64,000 nucleotides of DNA from Prinia subflava (lineage: Eukaryota; Chordata; Aves; Passeriformes; Cisticolidae). Numbering within the stretch: position 1 is the stretch's first letter; every line of letters starts with the position of its first letter. The stretch spans positions 100,613,739 through 100,677,738 of the forward strand of contig NC_086248.1 in NCBI RefSeq assembly GCF_021018805.1. The letters run 5' to 3'. This document shows, piece by piece, positions 49,489 through 60,840 of the stretch. The notes beneath the pieces were generated by a model. It had not been told where the DNA came from, made no database searches, and saw only the letters and a list, made by a program, of their open reading frames with translations. The position numbers and the translations under genes are program-made.

Positions 49489-49546
49489 GTAACCATATTC
49501 AGCATAAAATTCATAACCATTTGGTAACTATATTCAGCATAAAATT
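49489..49546. repeat. Two-copy tandem duplication, about 35-bp unit
   Basis: GTAACCATATTCAGCATAAAATT (49489-49511) recurs with one C/T difference at 49524-49546, separated by 12 bases. Recent local duplication by slippage is likely. Confidence 0.92.
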
Positions 49547-52500
49547 GTAGTGATGAGGAATATTTTCTGTTCTACAAACCAATGGCTCTGTTATGTAGAA
49601 CTGGCCCAGTCTGGCAAGACTCCTGCACATCCACATTAGCATTTGAGACTCCTCCAATGCTTAAGGAGTGGACAATCCAACCAATTTTTGAATAGCCTGT
49701 CAGGATATGCCAAACTACTCTCTCTGTTATGGTATTCTTGTCTAAATCTTTTGTGTCAGGTGCTGTGAAAGTACAGAGGAATAATAAAATGCTGGCCTGC
49801 TATCATTCTTCTCAGGTAAGCTTTAAAGGGGAAGCTCAGGTCCTGTAAGAAAATCAGACAGTCCTTCAGACTGATGGAAAATGTTGTCATGGCACAGATT
49901 GAGTGGTTTGTCGTGTGAATGCATAGCAGGCACAGTCTGGATTTTTTTAAATTATTATTTATTCCTTTGTTAAAAAAGGCTCTGGGGACATAATGACAGC
50001 TTCCTGTTTGCACATGGGCTCAAGAAGTGCAAGAGTTGTGTTCTGTCCTGTCTGTGGTTGTAGTCCCTGCAGGCACATCCTCTAGAACAGGAAGGTGGGG
50101 GTCTCTGGAGCCCACGCACACACCAACTGTCAGAGTTGGCAAGCTGGAGAGGAATCATTGTTGCCAGCCTTTGCAATTTTATCTGGATATATTTGGAATT
50201 TTCTTTAATCCCTTACACTGAGTTGAATGATTATCAGTAAATTTACACTGTTTCTAGAAAAAAAAAATCTTCATGCTTGTGGAGGTAAGATTAAAGGTAC
50301 AACCTAAAAATAAAAAAAAAAAAAAAGAGAAAAAAATGGTTGGTGTTTCTTGATCACAATATATTGGGAGAGCTATCATGTTAAATGGTTGCATTTTCTG
50401 ATACTAGAAGACTGCAATGCTTTATGAAGGGGTAAAGGTGCATTGTTCTGGATCCAGTGGTCTCAATGTTTTGATTATTGTGGGTTTTACCCCAGTACTC
50501 TCTTTATTACAAATACTTTTCTTCCTACTAACTTCTAGTTTCAGCATAAAACACGTATTTTGAGTCTCTTCCTATAATACAGAACTTGCAGCACTCTGTG
50601 TCAGGAATAAGTCATCCACAGAAACATTGCAAATCCTCATTTCAGTGAACTGTAGCTAAAAATGTGGATTGACTTTAGTCAAAGATTTTGCATTTGTGTC
50701 TAGCACCAGTTTGAGAAGTCATTTTAATCTGCTGCTCTTCTCATGCACAGAGTGATTGTGGTGAAGTGATTTAGAAAGGAATTGCTAGAAAGAATTCAAC
50801 TTTGCTAACACAGACAGAGGGACAAGAGTTTAATATTAATAACCAGAGGTGCATGTGCATGGATGTGGAAGGGGGGAAAGTGCTTCATTTTTATTAGAAA
50901 TATAGTCAGCAAAAACTGAGCACAGGAATGTAATATGTAATGCACAGAAAATCAGCACTGAATTGTGCAAGAGCATAGCTCCAAGAGCTTAAAATTAATC
51001 TCAATCCCCTGGTTAGATATGTGATTGTTGCTTGTGCAATTAGCCTTGCAGTAGGACTAAGATGAGCTGAGAAGGATTTACTGACTGAGGCCAAGCCTTA
51101 TCAGAGAAGCCTTTTCGGGTGTAGATTAATGTGGAAATGACTTTTGCATGCCTCAGTAAACTAGTGCATTAGTAGTAAAGACTTTGCTAAAATGCATTAC
51201 AAAGGCCATTTTGCCCTGTACTAGACAGAAGAGTTTGCCCTTTCTGCAGCAGATGTTGTTGAAGATTGCCCCTGCTGACAGCACCAGGATTTAAAAGGTG
51301 GAGGATTTAATAAAAATCTTCCTTTGAAAACATTATTACAGTTTATATTAGGTAAAAGAAATGGAATCTTGAGAAAAATCTGTATCTGGTAATTGATAAA
51401 ATGTTCTAAAGAAATACTAGCTGAAAGAGGAATGCACAGAAGTTAAACAAGTAGGGAAGATTTTTCAAAATGCAAGACACAACCCTTTAACAGACAGAAA
51501 GTTGTGGGCAAGAATTGATAAAACAAGGACAAGCTAACAAATGGGAAATGAAAGGGACAAATAAGTCATTAGGCAAGGTTGGCTAGACACAGTACAAAGC
51601 TATGATAAAGAGTAAAGCATAATATATTTGGGTAGGATTTTTGGTGAAGTATTTCCAAAAACACAAGATGTGTTCTCATTCCTATCCATTTCTTGAGCAA
51701 CTAAAAAGATTATGAACAACTTTTTGAAATCTTAAAGCAAATAAATTTAGAAGTTCTGAAGTAAATCACTTCAAGTGAAAAGAGATGTGCTTTAGGTACC
51801 TTTGTACACACCCACCATGGTACTTCATGGAAATGCCCACCTAATGTGTCAAATGCAGAAAAGAGGTTTGAACTCTGCAAGTGCTTCTGAGGTGGGCAGC
51901 CTGGCCTAAGCTATTACGCTTCTGGGAAATGCTCTCTGGCACCTGCTTATTCACCTGGTTATTCAGTTTTGAATACCAGCATGTGCATTAAACAGTTGCT
52001 CAGCCCACATGAGTGATAGAAAATATAAGTTTGACCTGATGGTAAACACCTCATGGGGAGGAGTAACACTGATGCGCGTGTGTGACCATGTCACACTTTC
52101 AAGTCACGTATTTTTACAGATGTCAGTAAAGAGTGAGTGAGCTCACAGAAGAGAAATCTTTAGAGAATTCTGTAACACATTGGTTAGGGGGACTCTTAAA
52201 TTTAAGTGGCTTCTAGAGCTTGGGGAAAATATATCACATATTTTTGCCTTCTTCCTAGATGCAACCATCGACTGGGGTGCATTTACATGACATTTATCAC
52301 CATCTATCCCTAGCTAGCTCTCTATGGACTCTGGTAGAGTTCTGGGACAAAATTTCAACAGGAAAACATTTTGTCTGTTGTGCAAGGAAAAACGAAAAGG
52401 CATGAGAATTACAAAGTCATTAACTATATATGAAAAATTCTTGCCTGACAGCTTCATAGTTAAAAATCACTGAAAATGAGGTGCCATGTAGGTGTTTGCT

Positions 52501-53233
52501 CAGACAAGGGGAAGAAATGCCTGGAGTCACATTTCAGTGACCTTGCCCTTTTTTTTTTTTTTTTTCTGGCCTGAATAGGAAAGCAATATTGGAGTTTTAA
52601 GATTTTTTTTCTTCATTGATGCTATTACTAAGAATACTGAAATGCCTTGTGAGTTTAAGAATGAGGATGGTTTTTCAGAAAAGTAAATAATATGTGCAGG
52701 AAATACCTCAATTCAAGACCAGAATGACAAACATAAATCAATTCCTTCTCATATTTCCACATGAAAGAAGCTAAATCAGCCAGACAAACTGAATCTGATG
52801 TACTAACTATTACATGGAGAGAAATTTGTTTGCATGGCAATATAACAGCAAAACACAGTCCCTAAAAGCCACAAAGAGTCCCAGGTATTACCCCAGGTAT
52901 CCCAGGGAATAGACTGCATCATGATTTAATAACATCATCAGTTAACAAAATTGTCTGTTTCATACTCAGCTAATGGAGAGTGGGAATTGCATGAGAGGGT
53001 CCCATGGAATCCAGAGCTGTCAGGGCAGATCAAAAAAGACATTCAGTAAAATTCATCATGAAAGATCATTCTGTGTCTTGTTCTCCAGGACTCACCCGGC
53101 CTCTTGATCATCTCACTTGGAGCATGTTGCCTCTTCCTATGCACTGTAAATGAAATGCATGACCTAGGAAATTGATATCTACAATAACAATCACATACAG
53201 CTGTATGAATCACTGTCTTCTCTCTATCTGCAG
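49547..53233. other. AT-rich non-coding DNA with homopolymers
   Basis: A 15-base A run at 50312-50326 and a 17-base T run at 52549-52565. No gene seen. The stretch around 51020-51300 is less AT-skewed and dense in TTTGCAT, CATTAG and TGACTGAGG-type words. It could be conserved non-coding DNA. Confidence 0.5.
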
Positions 53234-53307
53234 TTATTTAGAAGAAAGAGAGGTCAGAAAAAAAACCTGTAAAAATCAGTCTTATCGAATATTCATGGAC
53301 CACAGAG
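53234..53307 (+). ncRNA. Candidate internal exon of the possible spliced transcript
   Basis: A 74-base block. The acceptor CTTCTCTCTATCTGCAG ends at 53233, and the donor GAG|GTAAGT at 53308 is an excellent consensus match. One frame (one leading base) is open for 24 codons and continues without interruption into the next candidate exon at 54494. Within it an ATG at 53295 starts MDHR. In the frame delivered by 35064-35127 there is a stop (TAA) after 12 codons. The intron to the next block is 1,186 bases. Confidence 0.38.
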
Positions 53308-54493
53308 GTAAGTGACATTCATCTAAAACTGGAGTTTCACAAGCATTTTAAGCTGAAGGCAACACTGTCAACACAAGGAACTGCTCAAGGAACTGCTTTT
53401 CACAATGACAGAACTACTCGGCTCAGGCATGACTGTCAGATGAAGAAAAAAGACAAGGAGGAAAAACAACACATCTGAAGATGTAGTTACATTTCCCAGC
53501 AGGGTCCATAGCTCGTTCACACTCGCTAAATCACACCCTGTCCTCCTTTCCCTGACTCATGCCTGTAGCTCTGGGTGCATTTGGGAAACCCTGCAGAAGC
53601 AGAATAATTTCCTGGTTCAAAGCAGTAAAAACTTTCTTCTTCCCATAAACAGAGAGGGATTCTGACCCTCCCTCTTCCACTCTAGATTCACTCCAGTTTT
53701 CTGATATGTAGTCCTGTTAAAAAAGGTTTCACTTAATTCCTTCATTTGTCTGTAAATCTGGTGCATGTATTTCTTCTGTAAATGAAGCAAATTAAAAGCA
53801 TCTGACTAGCTAAATTTGGTTACTGAATAGCAGTTAACTTTTTTACTTCTAATCAATGGGAATAGCAAAATTAATTAGAGATGCCAAAGGATAATTTCAA
53901 AGGGACCATTTTTCTGCTTAGAAAAGCTAATACTATGAATGAGTAAATATTTTTACTACTGGTTTTCAAATACTTCTTTTTTTCATTACTTCTATTCTAA
54001 TACCTAATATTTTATACCAAGGAAAATATAAAAAAATTATGTCTTTGTTTGGGATTTTTTACATAAAGAAAAAAATTATAACCATGAGACTCTAATTCTG
54101 ATTTTAGGGGGTAGGTCATTTGATTGAAGAAAGTATGTTTGTCTTCTTTTATACTTTAAGAGCCAATAGCCATGGGCTTTTGACCACTTTAGGATTTTAA
54201 ATCCATCTGGAAAGGATTTTAAAGCACTGAGAAGCTTACTGACTAAAGAGATACAGCTTTGGTTGGGTTGTTGATTTAGCTTTTTTTTGGTTGGTTGTTT
54301 GGTTGGTTTGATTTTCATGCAGCATTGTAACATTTGCCATTTGAAATAGATGCACATCTTATAGGTCACTCAAAAATGTTTAACATAGTTTTCAGAGTGT
54401 TTTTCTATTTTGTTGTTCTGTTAAGACTTACAAGGTAGTTTGTAGTTGGCTGGGAGTGCATAATGGAAATGTGGTGTTCTTGCTTCTTTTCAG
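53308..54493. other. Possible short intron
   Basis: Bounded by GTAAGT and TTGCTTCTTTTCAG. It contains a G/T-rich TTGGTTGGTTGTTTGG tract at about 54281-54310. A 97-codon minus frame (54076-54369) crossing it has no domain. Confidence 0.4.
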
Positions 54494-54650
54494 CTGTCCT
54501 AAGAGCTGGGAAGGACTTCTGGAAAGAAAGACAGAAAGTCACCTCCTCCTTTTGTCTGCAACAAAGAATACAATGAAGAAGGCATCAGAAAATTTTTAAG
54601 GAACACAGTCTGTGGGAAGAGGACCAAAATAAAAAAATAGTGTTAGTACC
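54494..54650 (+). ncRNA. Candidate terminal exon with poly(A) signal
   Basis: The acceptor GTTCTTGCTTCTTTTCAG ends at 54493, with a strong pyrimidine tract. AATAAA lies at 54628-54633, so cleavage would be expected roughly 10-30 bases later; the end given is approximate. Joined to 53234-53307, the ATG at 53295 reads 31 codons and stops at TGA near 54576. The predicted peptide (starting MDHRAVLRAGKDFWK) has no domain I know. No downstream GU-rich element was evaluated. Confidence 0.35.
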
Positions 54651-56623
54651 TGGAAACACAAAGGTGAATGAAAGTGCTTATGTGAGAAGAGATTTGTACA
54701 TTTTTGCTCATATGTTTAAATTTGAGAATCTTCATAAACTCAGGAAGTTCAGTAAGATTATTCAAATCTGTAAGATCTCTCATTAAATTAGAGTTTTGAT
54801 GTAGTTTTCATACAGTTAGTGAGCTGTACTTACATATAATTTATGGTATTATGAATAAAGTTTAATGGAGATGAATTATAAAGATGAGTTAATGGACTTT
54901 TTCCCACAGGATTAGGAATCCCACTGTGTATCTGTTAACATCCCCTCCAAACTGAATATCCCCTCATTACCAGTAGATTATAGCTGTTCATGATGTACGT
55001 GGCTAACTAATATTTTCCAGCCTAATTCTAAAGAGAGAGTCCTCCTCCTTCAAATTTCTTATCAGCTGGGTGATCATTAGTTGCTTGTACTAGAATTCTA
55101 ATTTCACACAGAACAACTCCATCCCTCTCAAGTGGACTAAATCCATCTCTACATGAGCTTGCCTGCATGGTGCTTCTCTCAGACAGCTCTTCAAGACTTA
55201 AAGAATCAGTACATTTAGCTGTTTTGTTTATGAAATCTAGTGATTTCCCCATGCTTCCCTTACCTAGCTCAGTTAGAAACTTTTTTTTTTTGAGATTCAG
55301 CATGGACACTGCTGCTCAGTGAAAAAAAATTAATATCACAATTAACAAGTTGTATTTCAAGCTTGAGTGCAACTGATCAAAATACTAGTTTCAGTTGCAA
55401 AGGAAAATCTTTACACTGAGTTCAAAATTGGTCAAAAAACTGTCACTGTGAAAGGAAAAAAAACCTTAAAATTTAAAAATAAGTCTTTAAAATCCTGTTT
55501 CCTAGCTTACATTATTAAATCATTCTTTTTCAAAATCAGTTGTATAGTTCCATCGGAGAAAACTTCTTGTGAATCAAATCCTGAACCACAGATGCACAAC
55601 TCTAAGTATAGCAGCCCATTGTTTAACTTCATATGGATTTTGTGAGCATGTTGGTTCAATATTGCTTGTAGAGTGTAAGTGGGAAAAGATCCATGGAAAA
55701 CAGTTTGCCTTGATATCAAAATGATAGTACCATAAACTTCAAGCCATTTGTTCCTGATATTCATGTTCATTTTGGCCATTAAACCTTATCTTTCATTGTT
55801 CAGGGTTGTCTTCATTTTTCTTCTGTTCTTGCACTCAGCTTAGGTGATGACTCACCAACCATAAACAAAGACTGAGTTATGGAACCCAGGGCAGATATTG
55901 TATAAAATTGCCATCAAAATCGTGTCCTAAGGCACACTGTCAGTGATTTAGGGCCCATTTCCTTGTTAGATTTCGAGAATAAATGTTTGTCTCTTCATTA
56001 AACCATTCAGCTCCTATCTGTGCATTTCCAAAGTGCCAGTACCACACCTGTCACAAAGCACCCCTCTACATGATGCAGCATTTCTGTCAAAAAAAATTTA
56101 CTGGAAAATTCCAGTGAGCAATTCCACAGTAAAGGTGTTCCAAATGTGCTGTTACTGAGTGATACTGATACATGTATGTCAGGAAAAAATGCTTAAGCAT
56201 AGTAAATATTCAACCTATGACTCTATCCTCATTTTCCTTATGATTCTTGCTGTTTCAAGAAAAATAATTAAATATGTGATACACTGAAAATACAACAGCA
56301 GTATTTTGATGGATCCCGCTGTTCTCTATATAACTGTCAATTAGTTTGGGTTAAATTGCTCCACTATCTTAACCAGATGAATCAACATTCAAACAGATTT
56401 GGGGTTTTAGTCAATTTATTGTATGCATAGATTAAATCTATGAAACCAATTCAGCATCTTGATGGGAGGAATTTAAATTCATTTTGGTATTTGATCAGAT
56501 TTTATTTTTCCATCAAATCATATTTTATGCATCCATGTTGAGGTAGAATTTAATGATTAATAAGGCATACAACAGTAAAAAGGAAGCTTGAAAACATCAG
56601 TCGCATTAGAAATCACATTAGAC
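54651..56623. other. AT-rich non-coding DNA
   Basis: No gene or repeat family recognised. Overlapping 90-92 codon frames on both strands at 55367-55779 have no domain. Confidence 0.5.
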
Positions 56624-56657
56624 TTTTTTTTTCTTTTTTTTTTTTTTTTTTTTTTTT
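56624..56657. repeat. Poly-T tract
   Basis: 34 bases of T with one C at 56633. Confidence 0.95.
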
Positions 56658-58904
56658 GTTTATATGATTGCATTGTTTTCACCATATTCTTCTCACAGGC
56701 ATTTTGCTTGGTTAGTTGTCAAGAAAAGCAGGTCACCTGCAGGTCTTAAACATTCCTCATGTTTATCCTAATTCTCCATAGTGTTTCTTAGGTTTTTCAA
56801 CCACATTGAGAAGTCAAAGCATCTGTGAACTTTGATGGGAACCAAAATCTCATAAATGAATTCATAAATATAAGAAAAAAGAATAATGTCAGTATTGTGG
56901 ATATGCAGGAACATAGAACAGTATTTCAACATTTTATCACAATTCAGTGTTGGAATTCAGGAACATTTTAGAAAGCATATACGAAATGTTTTCTTGCAAA
57001 AATGTCCAATAAAAATCAATAAAGGAAGCCTCTGAAGTTCAAATAAATCAATCTGAAAATTCACGAAACTTGTAAGAATTTCAGAAAGAACTGGCTTATG
57101 CATACTGCAAAGTTAGAGGAATACAGAAAGAATGTGCTACAAGTTGCATCAATATATAAGGTTAATGGCTGCAAGTGATGATGTCCATGACCTTGTCGAA
57201 ATAAAAAAATATAATTTTCTATTAATCAAAATTACAAGATATGAGAACCTATAAAGCTCCATGAGCATACTGCACCTGTAAAAGTCCTAAAATTTTCACT
57301 ACTCACAAAAAAGCCTTTTGATTATTTGCACTACAAAAAATATCCTTCAAGACTAGAAATTGCCATGGAACTGCTGTTTAGTCAGTGATTTTTCAATTCT
57401 ACCATGCCTTTATCTCTATTTTCAACTGAAAAAACATCATGACTTCATGCAAATAGTGAAAAATACAACAGTACAACAACTTTTAAAGTTATTGAGGAAT
57501 TCTTGCAAAATACTAACTCCAATCTGTTGTAGACATACAAGAATATGGAAAAGAACATAACCCCTGTTTAGTGTTCTTCCCAGAGAACATATTTAAATTT
57601 TCCAAAACTATATTATCGTTCATTATTTAGATGTATACACTCTTCTTACCAATTAAATAAGGGAGTTTTTATAATGTTTTGCTCAACTCTTGGCCTCAAA
57701 GGCAGGCTGTGGTAGTAAATTTCCAAAGCCTGAAATCTCACTCTGTGAAAACTACTTCTTTTCATCCTGACTTCCCATTTTTCAGTCTCACTAACCGATT
57801 CCTTGTTCCTTTGTTGAAAAGAGAACTAGAGTTTCTCTCTTATCATCTCTTCACCAGTTATCATTTTATATGCTTTTGTCATGAACCTTCTTACTTTTCT
57901 GAGGCAAGTAATCCAAATCCATTAAGCCATTATTTCAAAAAGAAACTTTCTAAGGCTGGTAATTATAGTCATTGCCAGTCACTGATTTTTTTTCACTGGT
58001 TCTTTTTAATTTTTTAATTTTATTTTTTTTTAGATAGAAAGAAGGATGATCTATGGTATCTCAGCTAAAATGAAATAATAAAGTATGTTTTCTGTGGACA
58101 ACTATATGTATTTCTGATATTATTACTTTTCTAAAATATTTTACTAAGCAGAGTTTTTCATTTAAATATGCCAGCTTGAAAATTCATCATTTAGAACCCA
58201 GAAATATTTGCACATTTATACCTTTCCTTAAGTGTGAATTACTCAGTTTACCAAAAGTGAATGTCATGTGGCATTAAGGTATATTTTCAGGCCACTATGA
58301 AGTTCCTCACACTCTTTTTCAGAGTAAACTGTTATGGGTCATACTTGGTTCATTCAGCAAAATATTCTGAATTTTGTAGAACTTGGATATTCCCTTCTTC
58401 CCTTTAGCACATTTTGACAGTTTCTTTGACTCCTGGTAAAACATGTTACTGGGGAATAGGTCAGAAAGCAGCTGGATGCAATTTTTCTCCAATTTATTTG
58501 AAGGTGTGAACTGAAGCAGCTAAGATGTAGCAGGGAATTTGTTTAACAGACTTTGTGTCACATAAAATATTTTAGTTACCGAAACACAGCCTTTTCTGGA
58601 TTTTTTACAATAAATGGCACAATGGCTTAAGGAAAAATTTAGTCATCGCTTGTTTATCCTACCGTGGACCTGCTTCTTCAAACTTATCAATTTTTCAGAA
58701 AAATCTTGCTTAGCAATTGGTGCCACGAGAGATGTCTATGGGTTGATGTCTCTGCTGCTGAAAGAATTGCTGAAAGAAGGAAAACAAGAGAGGTGCTTAT
58801 CTGTCAAACACATGCCATCTTAATCTGTTAGCTTAATTATGCTATTTGTGGGTAACTGTGGGAACTCTGTCTCCTCCAAACTATGCATTTTCTTTCTCCT
58901 TCAG
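56658..58904. other. AT-rich non-coding DNA
   Basis: A 112-codon + frame at 57679-58017 is Phe/Ser/Leu-rich because the DNA is T/C-rich. It has no domain, signal peptide layout or splice context that I trust. Confidence 0.5.
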
Positions 58905-59108
58905 GGACATGCCCTCCTCAGAGAGGGGCTCAGGAGCTGCCCTGCTGCCCTCTCCTGCCCTCCTACCCCTGGAATCCACAGACTCTGCAGCCCCTGGATG
59001 CCATCCCGCAAGCACAAACTCCAGAAACTCAGCACTGAGCCCAAACATCTCCATTTCATTACATTAGGGATGTTTGGGGTTGTTTGTTTTGTTTGTTTGT
59101 TTTAAATA
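58905..59108 (+). other. GC-richer patch with weak exon-like borders
   Basis: Preceded by a good acceptor (TTTTCTTTCTCCTTCAG ending 58904) and followed by a mediocre donor AGAG|GTAACT at about 59109. Two + frames (73 and 88 codons, Ser/Pro-rich) cross it without a known domain. A GTTTGTTT simple repeat (59075-59103) lies inside the supposed exon, which argues against it. Confidence 0.15.
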
Positions 59109-59508
59109 GAGGTAACTGCTGGCCCCATGTCACACTGTGTGCAGCAGCTCACAGCCTCAGGCAACCAAAATGCTGACACTTTGACAGACAGCCTGGGAAA
59201 TGAATGCTGTTCTCGGGAACTGAGGGGGAGGACTGTGAGCTGTGGCTGGCATCCCACAAGTAAATCTTCCCCAAGTGGGAATAACAGCTGAAACCCCCAG
59301 TGCTACCCTGTTGATGGCTATTGGTGACTCAGACCCACAGGATGGATCCTGCAGGGTCTTCAAATATTGAGAACTAGAGCAGCAGTCTTGTCTCTGCCTG
59401 CGGTCGATTTTCTAATACTTCACTGCAGAGATACTTGCAGCACTGGTGATTTCAGTCAAAGATTTCCAATACCAGCTGAACAGGATCACAGTTTAGAGGT
59501 GTTTCTTT
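59109..59508. other. Non-coding DNA
   Basis: Nothing recognised. Confidence 0.5.
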
Positions 59509-59575
59509 GTGGTGGGTTTTTTTTTTTTTTTTTTTGTTGGTTTTTGGGTTTGATTTTGGTTTTGATTTTTTTTTG
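59509..59575. repeat. Poly-T and G/T low-complexity tract
   Basis: A 19-base T run (59517-59535) is followed by GTTGG, GGGTTTGATTTTGG and TTTGATTTTTTTT. It is the + strand counterpart of the A/C-rich tracts elsewhere in the window. Confidence 0.92.
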
Positions 59576-60360
59576 TAGGCAGAATTGACAGGATAAAATG
59601 TGGAAAAAATATGACTTACATGAATCTTCTCTGCAAGCTTCCATTTGAATAAGAAAAATATTTTCATTTCTCTGATATCACCAGAGGAAGGTATAAGGAA
59701 TTAAATTATAACACAAAAACTTAGCTTGGGAAACCTGTAGCTTTGAGTTGTAGTTAGCTGGGAGATTTTTAAATGTATTTTTCATTTCTATTGCTACTAA
59801 TTCTTTGGAAATAAAATCAATCCTTCTACAAGCTAGCTCATCTCTGTTTTTTTCTTGGACAGTGGGACTTTTCCTCATAGGAGAGAGAGGCCAGAGCAGT
59901 TTTATGTACTTTTTCTTAGGGCTTCAAGGCAGTGATGGTTGCCTGAGCTGTAAATCAGAGAAATCCAAGGGACTTTAAATTTGCAATGGCCTTCTAGGAG
60001 TTCAAAACTGCCCAGGATCTCCCACAGGGCCTGCAGTCAAGCCAGTCCTCTCACTTGTGGCATGCTTAGGAGATGCATAATAACTTCATGTGGCCTGCAC
60101 ACTGAAATAAGTGCCCTTGGATCACACATCCAGCTTCCAGGATTTCGGATGTAGCATTTGTACTTGAAATAAGATACACTTGTATTAGTAATTCTTTGTC
60201 AACTGAAATCTGGGAAGAATAGTCAGTATTCTGCAGACAAACTATATTGTGTCTTCTCTGTGTTTGTGAAACTGAACCACTGTCTGACTGGTTCACAGCA
60301 GGAATAACTCTAGAAGAAGGCAGAAGTGCAAAAGTGGCATCTTCCACATCCCAGATTCTC
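59576..60360. other. Non-coding DNA
   Basis: No gene or repeat family recognised. Confidence 0.5.
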
Positions 60361-60840
60361 AGCTTTATTACAACTTATTTCAGCTCAGCTGTAGTCCAGG
60401 TTACATGAACTCTGAGCAGTTTCCTCCCTAAGCTTCAGTTCCAAAGCCTTTGTTTTCCTCCTCTAAGGTGACATTTACTTGACAAGAGCTCAATATCTGG
60501 GCCCTCAGGAAACTATTAGGGTTTACTGGTCCTGACCAGCCTCACTGGGGACTCCCCTAGCCCCTCTACTTGTGTGCCCAGGGACTCTGTTTAGGCTCTG
60601 CCCAGGGTGTTGGCCCTTCTTTGGGTGCTGCTGGAGTAGCAGTTATATTCAGTTTTGTTCTCTGCTCAGCCTGAATTCCTGCAGATTTCCTGCAGCTGAC
60701 TTTGGATCTCACCTTGCATTGTGATCCCCGGATGTTTGGGCCTGCTCTCACTAATCTTGCCCAGGTACTCAGGGTCTGTAGAGGAGGCGGTGGAGGGGAC
60801 ACCTTGACTTCTAGCTCATATTCCTCCTCCTGGAGCATCT
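60361..60840 (-). other. GC-rich patch, unclassified; possible old inserted element
   Basis: Distinctly GC-richer than both sides. On the minus strand a 90-codon frame (60566-60838, rich in Pro, Lys and Ala) has no known domain. The same strand has AATAAAGC near 60364 about 200 bases further on. The layout could suggest a decayed LTR or an old exon, but no TG...CA ends, duplication or convincing splice pair was found. Confidence 0.2.

Noticed and set aside
57679..58017. 112-codon Phe/Leu/Ser-rich frame that could look like a membrane protein
   Set aside because: Hydrophobicity follows from T/C-rich DNA. No initiation or splice context, and no family.
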